Below, one piece after another: positions 9,034 to 16,851 of a stretch of 64,000 nucleotides of DNA. A program made the translations under genes and the position numbers. Position 1 is the first letter of the stretch. Every line of letters starts with the position of its first letter. The notes beneath the pieces are model-generated. The model was given only the letters and a program-made list of their open reading frames with translations, did not search any database and was not told where the DNA came from. Origin of the DNA: Comamonas thiooxydans (GTDB lineage: Bacteria; Pseudomonadota; Gammaproteobacteria; Burkholderiales; Burkholderiaceae_C); contig NZ_AP026738.1 of the NCBI RefSeq assembly GCF_002157685.2, positions 3,968,001 to 4,032,000 of the forward strand, in the 5' to 3' direction.

Positions 9034-9044
9034 GGCGCTGCTCC

Positions 9045-10037
9045 TCAGATGTCCAGACCAGCCTTGCGGGCACGGATATCCAGGCTTTGGCGGACTTCGC
9101 TGAGCACGGCCGCGCCACGCTCACCCAGGGCCAGTTCGGCCACGGCGGCCAGTGCCACGCCGGCATGGTCGGCATAGCTCAGATACCAGCGCGACAGCTG
9201 GCTGCGGTTGTCTGCGGATTCGGCTGCAGCCACCTTGACCACGGCATCGATCCAGCGTGCGGTCTCGGTGTGCCACTCGGGCATGAAGGCCGTGAGCATG
9301 GCCACGGCCGTGCCGCCCTGCACCGTGACACGCTCGTCCACGAAGTGGTTGTAGACCAGGGGATAGAGCAGTCCGTCCAGCACCATGTTCTGAGCCACGA
9401 ACAGCTCCATGGGGTCCTGCACCACAAGCAGGTCTTCCACCAGATGGCGTAGCGGCTGCCAGGCCGGGTGTTGCATCCAGTCGTTCTTGCCGGCCTCAAG
9501 CACGCCGGGCTCGTCCATGACCAGGCCCAGGCGCGTGAGGTACTGGGCCACACCCAGATGGTCCATGGCATGCATCATGGCCGGAGCCGTGAAGGGCGTA
9601 CCGTAGCCGCGTGAACAGATCTGGCTGTTGTTCATATTGCCGCCCCAGGCCACATGGCGCAGCGGCATCAATACATCGCAGGCCTTAGCGCGCAGGGCAT
9701 CGGACATCTTGCCGGCCAGATTGCGCGACTCCACAAACTGGTAGTTGGCTTCCATGGCCTCCTGCTGCTTGGCACGAGTCATGGTCCAGGTGGCGTAGTA
9801 GTACTGACGTGGATCGCGCAACGCGTTCCAGTCGGCCATGCGGATCGCTGTGCGGCCGGTGTCGAACAGCTCGAACTCTGGTTCCCACAGCGGCCGGTAA
9901 TGGAAGTGATGTGTTGGCTGCACGCCCAGCGTGGCCTCCAGATAGCGCGACGCGGGCTTGTCTCCCGTGTAGGCTGCCACGCGGGCAAAGGTATGGCGCA
10001 GAGGCTGTATCTCGCGCGCCGAAAGCTCGATATTCAT
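9045..10037 (-). CDS. aphL: Phenol hydroxylase beta subunit P1
   Basis: A 330-aa structural subunit of the hydroxylase, paralogous to the di-iron alpha subunit but lacking the EXXH pairs, as in DmpL. The fold is supported by helix-rich sequence such as MADWNALRDPRQYYYATW. It assembles with AphN and AphO. It starts 41 nt after aphK and ends 11 nt before aphM. Confidence 0.92.
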   Translation of the reverse strand: MNIELSAREIQPLRHTFARVAAYTGDKPASRYLEATLGVQPTHHFHYRPLWEPEFELFDTGRTAIRMADWNALRDPRQYYYATWTMTRAKQQEAMEANYQFVESRNLAGKMSDALRAKACDVLMPLRHVAWGGNMNNSQICSRGYGTPFTAPAMMHAMDHLGVAQYLTRLGLVMDEPGVLEAGKNDWMQHPAWQPLRHLVEDLLVVQDPMELFVAQNMVLDGLLYPLVYNHFVDERVTVQGGTAVAMLTAFMPEWHTETARWIDAVVKVAAAESADNRSQLSRWYLSYADHAGVALAAVAELALGERGAAVLSEVRQSLDIRARKAGLDI

Positions 10038-10078
10038 GGGCTTGTCTCCTGTGTTGTCGTGGGATGCGTGAGTGATGG

Positions 10079-10270
10079 TCAGGCCAGCCTGGCTTTCTGG
10101 ACCTGGCAGAAAGCCTCAAAGTCGGCCTCTGTCATGGCCAGCTCCACCGTGAGTTCGGGCCAGCCCACGGAGAACTCGAAGTCCACAAAACCGTTGGCGC
10201 GCTTTTGCAGCACGCGCACCGAGCGGCGCGTGAGATCGCAGGCGGGAAGATCGAGAGTGCTTGTTTCCAT
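10079..10270 (-). CDS. aphK: Phenol hydroxylase assembly protein (P0)
   Basis: A 63-aa protein, first gene of the hydroxylase operon, like DmpK. Characteristic sequence is RRSVRVLQKRANGFVDFEFS. DmpK is not needed in the final enzyme but helps produce the active, iron-loaded oxygenase. The start at 10270 has AGGAG about 5-9 nt upstream, and a sigma54-type promoter lies 35-50 nt upstream. The small size is normal for the family. Confidence 0.88.
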   Translation of the reverse strand: METSTLDLPACDLTRRSVRVLQKRANGFVDFEFSVGWPELTVELAMTEADFEAFCQVQKARLA

Positions 10271-10304
10271 GAGGGGCTCCTGGCGGGTCTATGGCCTTTG
10301 CAAT

Positions 10305-10320
10305 TGCACAGCCCGTGCCA
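10305..10320 (-). promoter_or_regulatory. Sigma54-type -24/-12 promoter of the aph operon
   Basis: On the minus strand the sequence is TGGCACGGGCTGTGCA. The GG of the -24 element and the GC of the -12 element are exactly 12 nt apart, as in the TGGCACG-N4-TTGCA consensus, with one change (G for the first T of TTGC). It points toward aphK, with transcription expected to begin near 10294. The divergent gene encodes a sigma54-dependent activator, which fits. Confidence 0.8.
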
Positions 10321-10453
10321 GTTCATGAAAATATCGATAAATCTAGGGTTACTCCCTAAATTTGTACGTGTTTGAGCAAGCTGGGTAACAGTGATTTCCG
10401 GGCAAACCCTAGGACTGCAGCCGCAGTGCTTCGATGCCTACTGCAGTGCAGCA

Positions 10454-10468
10454 TGATCAAATGATCAA
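10454..10468. promoter_or_regulatory. Candidate upstream activating sequence for AphR
   Basis: TGATCAAATGATCAA is two tandem TGATCA half-sites about 135-150 bp upstream of the sigma54 promoter, the usual distance for an enhancer. It is similar in style to the TTGATCAATTGATCAA-like sites reported for DmpR-type regulators. A second dyad, GCAATTCATCAATTGC, follows at about 10488-10503. The rest of 10321-10575 holds no gene. Confidence 0.5.
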
Positions 10469-10575
10469 GCACGCCATGCAAAGGTTCGCAATTCATCAAT
10501 TGCGCCAGCAGTTCAAGGCAGGGGATGCGGGTCAATCCCGTAGCCAGAATTTAATGTTTTATCGATAGTTTTCTA

Positions 10576-12273
10576 ATGCCCCACACTCCCCCCGCCTTAC
10601 CCTCCGATGCCGATTTGCGCAGCCAGGTCCGCTTCTCCACCGAAGACGGACTGATCTGGCTCTCGGGCCAGCGCATGTTGCTGCTGCACCTGGCCTCTCT
10701 TCACGCCTTGCGCCGCGAAATGATGAACACCATGGGCCCCGATCACACGCGGCGCCTGCTGCTGCGTGCCGGCTATGCCGCAGGTGAGCGCGATGCGCTG
10801 CTGGCACGCCAGATACGGCCCACGGCCAGCCTGTTCGAGATGTTTGCCGTTGGGCCCCAGCTGCACAGATTGGAGGGTGCGGTGCGCGCCACGCCGGAAA
10901 TCTTTGAGGCCGATGAGCAGGCGGGCCACTTTCAATGCGTGGTGCGCTGGGAACACAGCTGGGAAGCGGAAATCCATTTGCGCGAATGGGGTCCCCAGGA
11001 CCAGCCCTCGTGCTGGATGCTGCTGGGCTATGCCTCGGGTTACTCCAGCGCGTTCTTCCGTCGCCCGGTGTTTTTCAAGGAAATGCAGTGCTCCACCTGC
11101 GGCCACGCACACTGCCTGATAGAGGGCCGGTTTCAACATGAGTGGCCCGATGGTGAACAGATCGCACGCGACTACGACCCCGACTCCATGCTGGTACGCC
11201 TGGATGAGCTGCAGTCCCAGGTCGAGGCCTTGCGTACCGGCCTGGGCCCTTGCGACAGCCAGGGCCCCTTGCTGGGCCATTCACGCGCCTTTCAGGCCGC
11301 GCTGGAGCTGCTGTCCAAGGCTGCTCCCACCCAGGTCACCGTGTTGCTCACGGGTGAGACCGGCGTGGGCAAGGAACGCTTTGCGCGCGCCCTGCATGCC
11401 ATGAGCCCGCGCGCCGACAAACCCTTTGTGGCCGTGAACTGCGCGGCCCTGCCCGCCGACCTGATAGAGAGCGAGCTGTTCGGTGCCGAAAAAGGCGCCT
11501 TCACCGGCGCCACGGCCACGCGCATAGGGCGCTTTGAACGCGCCCATGGCGGCACGCTGATGCTGGACGAGCTGGGCGAACTGCCCCTGGCCGCCCAGGC
11601 CAAGCTGCTGCGCGTGCTGCAAAGCGGCGAGGTGGAACGCCTGGGCGGCCACCGCAGCACCCAGGTCGATGTGCGCGTGATCGCCGCCACCAATGTGGAC
11701 CTGGAAAAAGCCGTGGAACAGGGGCGCTTTCGGCGCGACCTGCTCTACCGCCTCAACGTCTACCCCATACGCATCCCCGCGCTGCGCGAGCGCGTGGACG
11801 ATATCGAGCTGCTGGCAATGCATCTGCTGCAGAAATACTCGGCCTTGCACGGCAAGCCGGCCCCGGGCTTCAGCGACCGGGCGCTGACCGCGCTGCGCGG
11901 CCACAGCTGGCCCGGCAATGTGCGCGAGCTGGAGAACCTGGTGGAACGCGGCCTCATCCTCACGCCGGCCGGCGAACCCATTGATGTGGCTTGCCTGTTC
12001 CCCCAATGGAGCGACAACGGCCAAAGCACCATAGACGACCAAGGCCATCTGGCCCAGGCCTGCGGCACAAATGGCGATCTGCACACGGCCAGTGTCTACG
12101 ACAGCATGCAGCACCAGGGGCTTTCGCTGGACGCCCTGGAAGACCGACTGTTGCAAGAGGCCGTGCGCCGCGCCAGCGGCAATCTGGCAGCAGCGGCCCG
12201 CGCCCTGGGCATGACCCGCCCCCAACTCAGCTACCGGCTCTCACGCATCCGTGAACGCAGCATCGAGGAGTAA
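10576..12273 (+). CDS. aphR: Sigma54-dependent phenol-responsive activator (XylR/DmpR type)
   Basis: A 565-aa NtrC-family activator. The N-terminal aromatic-sensing XylR_N/V4R domain (about residues 15-210, with a Cys cluster at CSTCGHAHC) is followed by the AAA+ domain. Walker A is GETGVGKE at 260-267 and the sigma54-contact loop is GAFTGA at 307-312. A Fis-type helix-turn-helix lies at the C-terminus ([20 protein letters not shown]). In DmpR-type proteins phenol binds the sensor domain and relieves repression of the ATPase. It is transcribed divergently from aphK across the sigma54 promoter region. The next gene, aphS, begins just after its stop. All key motifs are intact. Confidence 0.94.
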   Translation: MPHTPPALPSDADLRSQVRFSTEDGLIWLSGQRMLLLHLASLHALRREMMNTMGPDHTRRLLLRAGYAAGERDALLARQIRPTASLFEMFAVGPQLHRLEGAVRATPEIFEADEQAGHFQCVVRWEHSWEAEIHLREWGPQDQPSCWMLLGYASGYSSAFFRRPVFFKEMQCSTCGHAHCLIEGRFQHEWPDGEQIARDYDPDSMLVRLDELQSQVEALRTGLGPCDSQGPLLGHSRAFQAALELLSKAAPTQVTVLLTGETGVGKERFARALHAMSPRADKPFVAVNCAALPADLIESELFGAEKGAFTGATATRIGRFERAHGGTLMLDELGELPLAAQAKLLRVLQSGEVERLGGHRSTQVDVRVIAATNVDLEKAVEQGRFRRDLLYRLNVYPIRIPALRERVDDIELLAMHLLQKYSALHGKPAPGFSDRALTALRGHSWPGNVRELENLVERGLILTPAGEPIDVACLFPQWSDNGQSTIDDQGHLAQACGTNGDLHTASVYDSMQHQGLSLDALEDRLLQEAVRRASGNLAAAARALGMTRPQLSYRLSRIRERSIEE

Positions 12274-12277
12274 ACGC

Positions 12278-13030
12278 TTGGCCAAGAAATCCTTTGTGCA
12301 ATGCCTGGCCATGCCCGAGGCTGAATCCAGCGGCGGCGAGGCATCACGCACCCTGACCGAGCAAACCTATGCCCGGCTGCGCACCGATATTGTCGAAGGC
12401 CGCCTGCTGCCTGGCAGCAAGCTGCGCATAGAGCATCTGCGCCAGGCCTACGAGGATGGTGCAGGCACCTTGCGGGAGGCGTTGACGCGCCTGGTCAGTG
12501 ATGCCCTGGTCACAACCGAAGGCCAGCGCGGCTTTCGCGTCTCCACCATCGCCATGGACGACCTGCAGGACATCACCCGCCTGCGGGTACATATCGAAAC
12601 CCATGCACTGCGTGAATCCATACGCCATGGCGACGCAGCCTGGCGGGCCCAGTTGCAGGCCAGCTATGACGAGCTCTCGGCAGCCGAGCAACCGCTGTCC
12701 AGCGACAACCGCCGCCAGTGGGAGGCATTGAATGTGCGCTTTCACGAGTCCCTGCTCTCCGGCTATGCATCCCCTTGGACATTGAAGGTGCTGCGTCTGC
12801 TGGCGCGCCATAGCGAGCGCTACCGCTGCTACGCCATGGAGCAGCCCGCGCTCACCCGCGATGTGCATGCCGAGCACCAGGAGATCTTCGAGCTCGCCAT
12901 GGCTGGCCACGAGGCCCGCGCGGCCCTGGCCCTGGAAGCCCATATTTGCACCACCCCCCATCTACTGCTGCAGGCAATGCGCGAAGGCAAGCTGGTGTTG
13001 CCTGGCACCCGGCCGGAAGGGGAGGTATGA
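12278..13030 (+). CDS. aphS: GntR-family (FCD) regulator, likely repressor of the phenol genes
   Basis: A GntR-type regulator of 250 aa from a TTG start. The N-terminal winged helix (TEQTYARLRTDIVEGRLLPG) is followed by an all-helical FCD domain (from about residue 95) that typically binds small carboxylates with a metal. The TTG at 12278 is favoured because GAGGAG ends 7 nt upstream and overlaps the aphR stop region; a GTG at 12251 inside aphR and an ATG at 12311 are alternatives. The position next to aphR matches AphS of C. testosteroni, reported as a repressor whose loss allows growth on phenol; that link is from memory. It is co-directional with aphR and probably coupled to it. Confidence 0.85.
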   Translation: MAKKSFVQCLAMPEAESSGGEASRTLTEQTYARLRTDIVEGRLLPGSKLRIEHLRQAYEDGAGTLREALTRLVSDALVTTEGQRGFRVSTIAMDDLQDITRLRVHIETHALRESIRHGDAAWRAQLQASYDELSAAEQPLSSDNRRQWEALNVRFHESLLSGYASPWTLKVLRLLARHSERYRCYAMEQPALTRDVHAEHQEIFELAMAGHEARAALALEAHICTTPHLLLQAMREGKLVLPGTRPEGEV

Positions 13031-13221
13031 ACTGCAGCACAGCTTTATCATTTTGGTAGCTGTCTGTGCTGGATGGGACAGTGCCAGAGGATAGACAGGG
13101 TATGTCTACCTGTCTAAGGGCAGTCAATCCACTCGATTGCCGCTGCCATTCAGGCACGTTCGTGCTGATGAGTGAAGCAAAAAAGCCAGCTCGCAGCGGT
13201 GCCCGCCAGCCGTAGGCTTGC

Positions 13222-14124
13222 TCACCGCTCGATCGTCCTCTCCAATAGGTCTTCCAGCCAGTCCGCGAATACTTGAACGCGACGTGAAAGGTGCTGCCGA
13301 TGCGGATAGAGCAGGGTCATCGGCAGCGGCTCGGCCCGGTAGTCTGTCAGCACTTCAACCAGTTCGCCGGCCTCCAGATGAGGGCGGACGTCATAGGCGG
13401 GGATCTGGATAAGCCCGAGCCCCGAAAGGCAACAGGCAATATAAGCTTCTGCACTGTTGACCGTGACTCGCCCACGCATCATCAGGGTTCGCATGTCATC
13501 GCCCTCGATCCACTCCCATGGCCCCACCCGCCCGGTTGAGGGCGAGGCGTAGTTCACTGCCCAATGGCGGGCGAGATCTTCCGGCGTCTGCGGCGTGCCA
13601 TGCCGCTCCAGATATGCCGGACTGGCAACGTTGATGAGCGGCAAGGTTCCAATCGCTCGGGCGATTAGCTCGGAATCGCTCAAAGGCCCGACGCGTAGGA
13701 CGCAGTCAACACTTTCCTCGATCAGATTGACCGCACGGTCGGTGATACCCAGGTTAATGTCGATCCGAGGGTAGAGGTCGAGGAAGACGGGCAACGCCGG
13801 TGCGATGATGAGACGGCCGATGCGCCCTGGTGCATTGACCCTCAGCTCCCCGGAGGGCTTGGCCTCGTTCTGCCGGAACAGGTTTTCAGCCTCCTCGACA
13901 TCGGAGATGAGGCGTTGGCACCGTTCGTAGAAGGCTTCGCCGTCTTGGGTAGGCGAGACTTTGCGCGTGGTCCGATGCAATAGGCGGGCGCCGACGCGCT
14001 CCTCCAGTTCCCGAACGGCTGCGGAAACAGAAGAACGTGGGACGCCCAGTGTGTCGGCGGCACGGGTGAAATTCGCACACTCGACGACGCGGGCGAAGAT
14101 GCGAAACAGGTCAATGCGATCCAA
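13222..14124 (-). CDS. LysR-family regulator, divergent from an SDR gene
   Basis: A LysR-type regulator of 300 aa when started at the TTG at 14124. That start gives the usual family beginning (DRIDLFRIFARVVECANFTRA) and normal length. The open frame extends to 14250, but the extra 42 residues lie in the divergent promoter region and are unlike the family. The C-terminal LysR_substrate domain is complete. It resembles the AaeR/DmlR-like group that controls an adjacent divergent gene, so it probably regulates the SDR at 14264. It begins the accessory cassette inserted after aphS. Effector unknown. Confidence 0.85.
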   Translation of the reverse strand: MDRIDLFRIFARVVECANFTRAADTLGVPRSSVSAAVRELEERVGARLLHRTTRKVSPTQDGEAFYERCQRLISDVEEAENLFRQNEAKPSGELRVNAPGRIGRLIIAPALPVFLDLYPRIDINLGITDRAVNLIEESVDCVLRVGPLSDSELIARAIGTLPLINVASPAYLERHGTPQTPEDLARHWAVNYASPSTGRVGPWEWIEGDDMRTLMMRGRVTVNSAEAYIACCLSGLGLIQIPAYDVRPHLEAGELVEVLTDYRAEPLPMTLLYPHRQHLSRRVQVFADWLEDLLERTIER

Positions 14125-14263
14125 AACGGTGGCTGCTTCAATTAGATTGAATTTCTGACAAGTGATGTCAGAATGATAGTCTTTATCTTGAAATACTAGA
14201 CGATATCCTTGCCTATCGAAGTAGCCATCGGCGTGGCTGCAAGTTGACAAAGGAGATCGTTAT

Positions 14264-15037
14264 ATGGCCGACCACAGCATCAAAGGCAAAGTTGTCATTA
14301 TCGCCGGCGGGGCGAAAAACCTCGGTGGGCTGGTCGCTCGCGATCTCGCCGCGCAGGGTGCAAAGGCGATAGCCATCCACTACAACAGCCCCGCTACCAA
14401 AGCCGAAGCAGAAGCGACTGTCGCCGCCGTGCAGGCCGCCGGCGCACAGGCTGTCGCCTTCCAGGCCGACCTGACCTCGGCGAGCGCGATGGAAAAGCTG
14501 TTCACTGATATGGTCGCGGTGATCGGGCGGCCGGATATCGCCATCAACACCGTCGGCAAGGTGCTGAAGAAGCCGATGACCGAGACCAGCGAGGAGGAAT
14601 ATGACGAGATGGCTGCTGTAAACGCCAAGACCGCCTTCTTCTTCCTCAAGGAAGCTGGCCGTCACGTCAACGACAACGGCAAGGTGCTGACGCTCGTCAC
14701 CTCGTTGCTCGGCGCCTATACGCCCTTCTATGCGAGCTACGAGGGCATGAAGGCGCCGGTCGAGCACTTCACCCGTGCAGCCTCCAAGGAATTCGGCGAG
14801 CGCGGCATCTCAGTCAATGCCATCGGCCCCGGCCCAATGGACACACCATTCTTCTACCCAGCCGAGGGGGCGGATGCGGTCGCTCATCACAAGAGCGCGG
14901 CGGCGCTGTCCAATTTCTCGAAGACGGGCCTCACCGATATCGAGGACATCGTGCCATGGGTGCGACTGCTGGTTTCGGATGGCTGGTGGATGACCGGCCA
15001 GACCATTCTGGTGAACGGCGGCTATACCACGAAATGA
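14264..15037 (+). CDS. Short-chain dehydrogenase/reductase (SDR)
   Basis: A 257-aa classical SDR oxidoreductase. The dinucleotide-binding glycine motif is altered (GGAKNLGG), the structural NNAG motif appears as NTVG, and the catalytic set S147, Y159 and K163 is present (YEGMK). The C-terminal VNGGYTTK end is typical. The substrate cannot be told from sequence; the GGAKNLGG subfamily is often annotated as a 3-oxoacyl-ACP reductase-like enzyme. AAGGAG precedes the ATG. It is divergent from a LysR gene (139 nt between starts) and followed by a small membrane protein, a common pairing in mobile or accessory cassettes. Confidence 0.88.
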   Translation: MADHSIKGKVVIIAGGAKNLGGLVARDLAAQGAKAIAIHYNSPATKAEAEATVAAVQAAGAQAVAFQADLTSASAMEKLFTDMVAVIGRPDIAINTVGKVLKKPMTETSEEEYDEMAAVNAKTAFFFLKEAGRHVNDNGKVLTLVTSLLGAYTPFYASYEGMKAPVEHFTRAASKEFGERGISVNAIGPGPMDTPFFYPAEGADAVAHHKSAAALSNFSKTGLTDIEDIVPWVRLLVSDGWWMTGQTILVNGGYTTK

Positions 15038-15100
15038 AGGTGAAGTCGGCCAACCTTTCGAGGCTGGCTGTCATTCGGGTATCCGCATAAGGGAGTTCAC

Positions 15101-15364
15101 ATGCACATGCTGCTGACTATCGTAGGGGGCGTTGTCCTGTTTGGCAGTTTCGCCTTGTTCGGCAAGCTCTGGGGCGGTGATGTCGCCGGCATCGTCTTGG
15201 GGGTGAAGTGGTTCATTCCCGTCTGGCTCGTCATCTCGCTTGTCAACATGTGGGTAGGCGTGACCCATGCCGGCTATTCGGTGCAGGACGAATTGCCGAT
15301 CCTGCTCGTCGTCTTTGCGGTTCCGGCAGCGCTTGCCGTTGTCGCGATCTGGCGGATGTATTGA
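15101..15364 (+). CDS. Small three-helix membrane protein
   Basis: An 87-aa hydrophobic protein with three predicted transmembrane segments (about residues 3-22, 31-52 and 66-84) and a short polar loop (THAGYSVQDELP) between the last two. GGGAG precedes the ATG. I do not recognise a named family; similar small membrane proteins often accompany SDR or LtrA genes. It begins 63 nt after the SDR stop and ends where the ltrA remnant begins, so it probably belongs to the same transcript. No function is proposed. Confidence 0.7.
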   Translation: MHMLLTIVGGVVLFGSFALFGKLWGGDVAGIVLGVKWFIPVWLVISLVNMWVGVTHAGYSVQDELPILLVVFAVPAALAVVAIWRMY

Positions 15365-15637
15365 CGGGAGCAACGGCAGACAACGGCGATCATCATTCAC
15401 TCCTGCGGCCGCGTGACGGCGCGCCATGCGCACGTCACCCATGAGGAATTGTTCTTTGATCTCGCCCATGTCTTCGCGGTGACGCAGCTCAGCCATGGGC
15501 CGTTGGACGATCTGACGCCAACAGGCGTGATCCAGACGCTGATTCTTTGATTCGTCGTCCAACTCGGCTGGCAATACACCTGCTGGGTCATGAACTGGTT
15601 CTATCCCGAGATGCCACGCATCAAAACTTCGTGGTAG
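15363..15637 (+). pseudogene. Remnant of a low-temperature-requirement A (LtrA) membrane protein gene
   Basis: The stretch encodes, across two frames, the N-terminal region of an LtrA-family protein. SLLRPRDG is read in one frame (about 15399-15422). After a one-base shift, THEELFFDLAHVFAVTQLSH is read, then DDLTPTGVIQTLIL, an in-frame TGA (about 15548-15550), and then QLGWQYTCWVMNWFYPE up to a TAG at 15635-15637. LtrA proteins normally run for several hundred residues with many membrane helices, so about four fifths of the gene is absent. It lacks a convincing start. The broken gene marks the right edge of the SDR cassette. Recognition rests on the FFDL...VFAVTQLSH signature that I know for LtrA. 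Confidence 0.72.
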
Positions 15638-16011
15638 CACGAAGCCCAGTTGATTACTGCAGAGCCTTCGGTATTACTACATAGCCCGCCCAAGATTTAC
15701 ACCACACCCCTTTCCAACTCAAGTCTCTTCAAGACTTCAAACGTTCGCCAGAATTATTTAGTATTTATTTTTTCTTCTAAAAGATAAATACCACCTCTCA
15801 ATATAATAAAACTTTAAATACACAGCACATCCAGAAAAAATCGAATTCTTTTTAAAAACAGGATAATTAATTTAAAAATATGCAAAATTGTAAAGCATTG
15901 TCAAAAATACGTCTTCTACGCTATAAAACGGAGAAAAATGAAGCACCCTGCTAAGCTAAAATTTCTGTTTCAGAAGATTCCCATATCAATTTCAGCTTGT
16001 GAATTCCAATT
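15638..16011. other. AT-rich intergenic stretch before the two-component operon
   Basis: This stretch has no gene on either strand that I can support. From about 15740 it becomes strikingly AT-rich, with long A/T runs (around 15755-15915), in contrast to the GC-rich DNA on the left. It marks the junction between the decayed ltrA cassette and the AT-rich regulator/kinase island, and it presumably contains the promoter of the response-regulator gene. I see no strong -10/-35 pair that I would name. Confidence 0.5.
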
Positions 16012-16851
16012 GTGTCTTACTGGTTACGCTCTGGCATTTCGAATGCAAAAATTCTGGTCATCGATGACAACGTGACTGAACTGAAGATGTTGCTGGAACT
16101 ACTCAGGATCAATAGTTATCATCTATCCGTCGCAATGGATGCAATGCAAGGCTACCGTCGAGCCACAGCTCAACAATATGACTTAATCCTATTAGATGTG
16201 AATATGGGGCATGTAGATGGATTCTCCATATGCAGGCTATTGAAGGCAGACTCATCCACCAAAGACATTCCCGTGATCTTTGTGACATCTAGTATTTTAC
16301 CTCACGAGCGTATCAGGGGATTGCAGTTGGGAGCTGTGGACTATATCTCAAAGCCTTTCGATATTAATGAAGTTTTAGCGCGTATTGAAATCCATCTTGC
16401 TTTAGCGAAATCCCGCAGAGAAGCATTTGAATATTCCATAGCGTTATCAGAATCATCTGATCCATTATCATCGATCGATGCATCAGAGAATAAATTAAAA
16501 GTAAAAAATATTGATCACAATTTAACGTTACTGCGGGCCGCCCAGCAACTGATTCTTTCTGACTTGTCAAAGGTTCCCATTCTTACAGAGTTGGCGGCTC
16601 AGCTAGGAACACATGAAAAGCGCTTGGCACAGGTATTCAAACAGCACACGGGAAAAACGATTTACAAATTCATCCGAGAGGCCCGGCTTCATGAGGCCAA
16701 ACGCATGCTTTCCAGCTCTATCATGCACATCGAAGAAGTGGCTGCAACCATAGGATTCTCCAGCTCAGCTAATTTCTCATCCGCCTTTCACTCCTACTTT
16801 AGCTGCACTCCATCGAATTTTCGACGCTCCTGCCTGAGTCAAAAATCATGA
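16012..16851 (+). CDS. Response regulator with REC domain and AraC-type DNA-binding domain
   Basis: A 279-aa regulator. The N-terminal receiver domain (about residues 12-125) has the acidic pair D18/D19, phosphoacceptor D62 (LILLDVN), T92 and K114 (ISKPFD). A linker leads to an AraC/XylS double helix-turn-helix at about 185-275 (LTELAAQLGT ... EEVAATIGFSSSANFSSAF). AraC output domains are uncommon among response regulators. The start is a GTG without a clear ribosome-binding site, so the true start is uncertain, but the REC domain begins right after it. Its stop overlaps the kinase start by 4 nt (ATGA), so the two form a cognate pair. Codon use is AT-rich relative to the neighbours. Target genes unknown. 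Confidence 0.85.
   Translation: MSYWLRSGISNAKILVIDDNVTELKMLLELLRINSYHLSVAMDAMQGYRRATAQQYDLILLDVNMGHVDGFSICRLLKADSSTKDIPVIFVTSSILPHERIRGLQLGAVDYISKPFDINEVLARIEIHLALAKSRREAFEYSIALSESSDPLSSIDASENKLKVKNIDHNLTLLRAAQQLILSDLSKVPILTELAAQLGTHEKRLAQVFKQHTGKTIYKFIREARLHEAKRMLSSSIMHIEEVAATIGFSSSANFSSAFHSYFSCTPSNFRRSCLSQKS

Noticed and set aside
15071..15640. 189-codon open frame on the minus strand over the small membrane protein and ltrA remnant
   Set aside because: His/Asp/Arg-rich shadow sequence; the plus strand shows clear membrane-protein and LtrA similarity.
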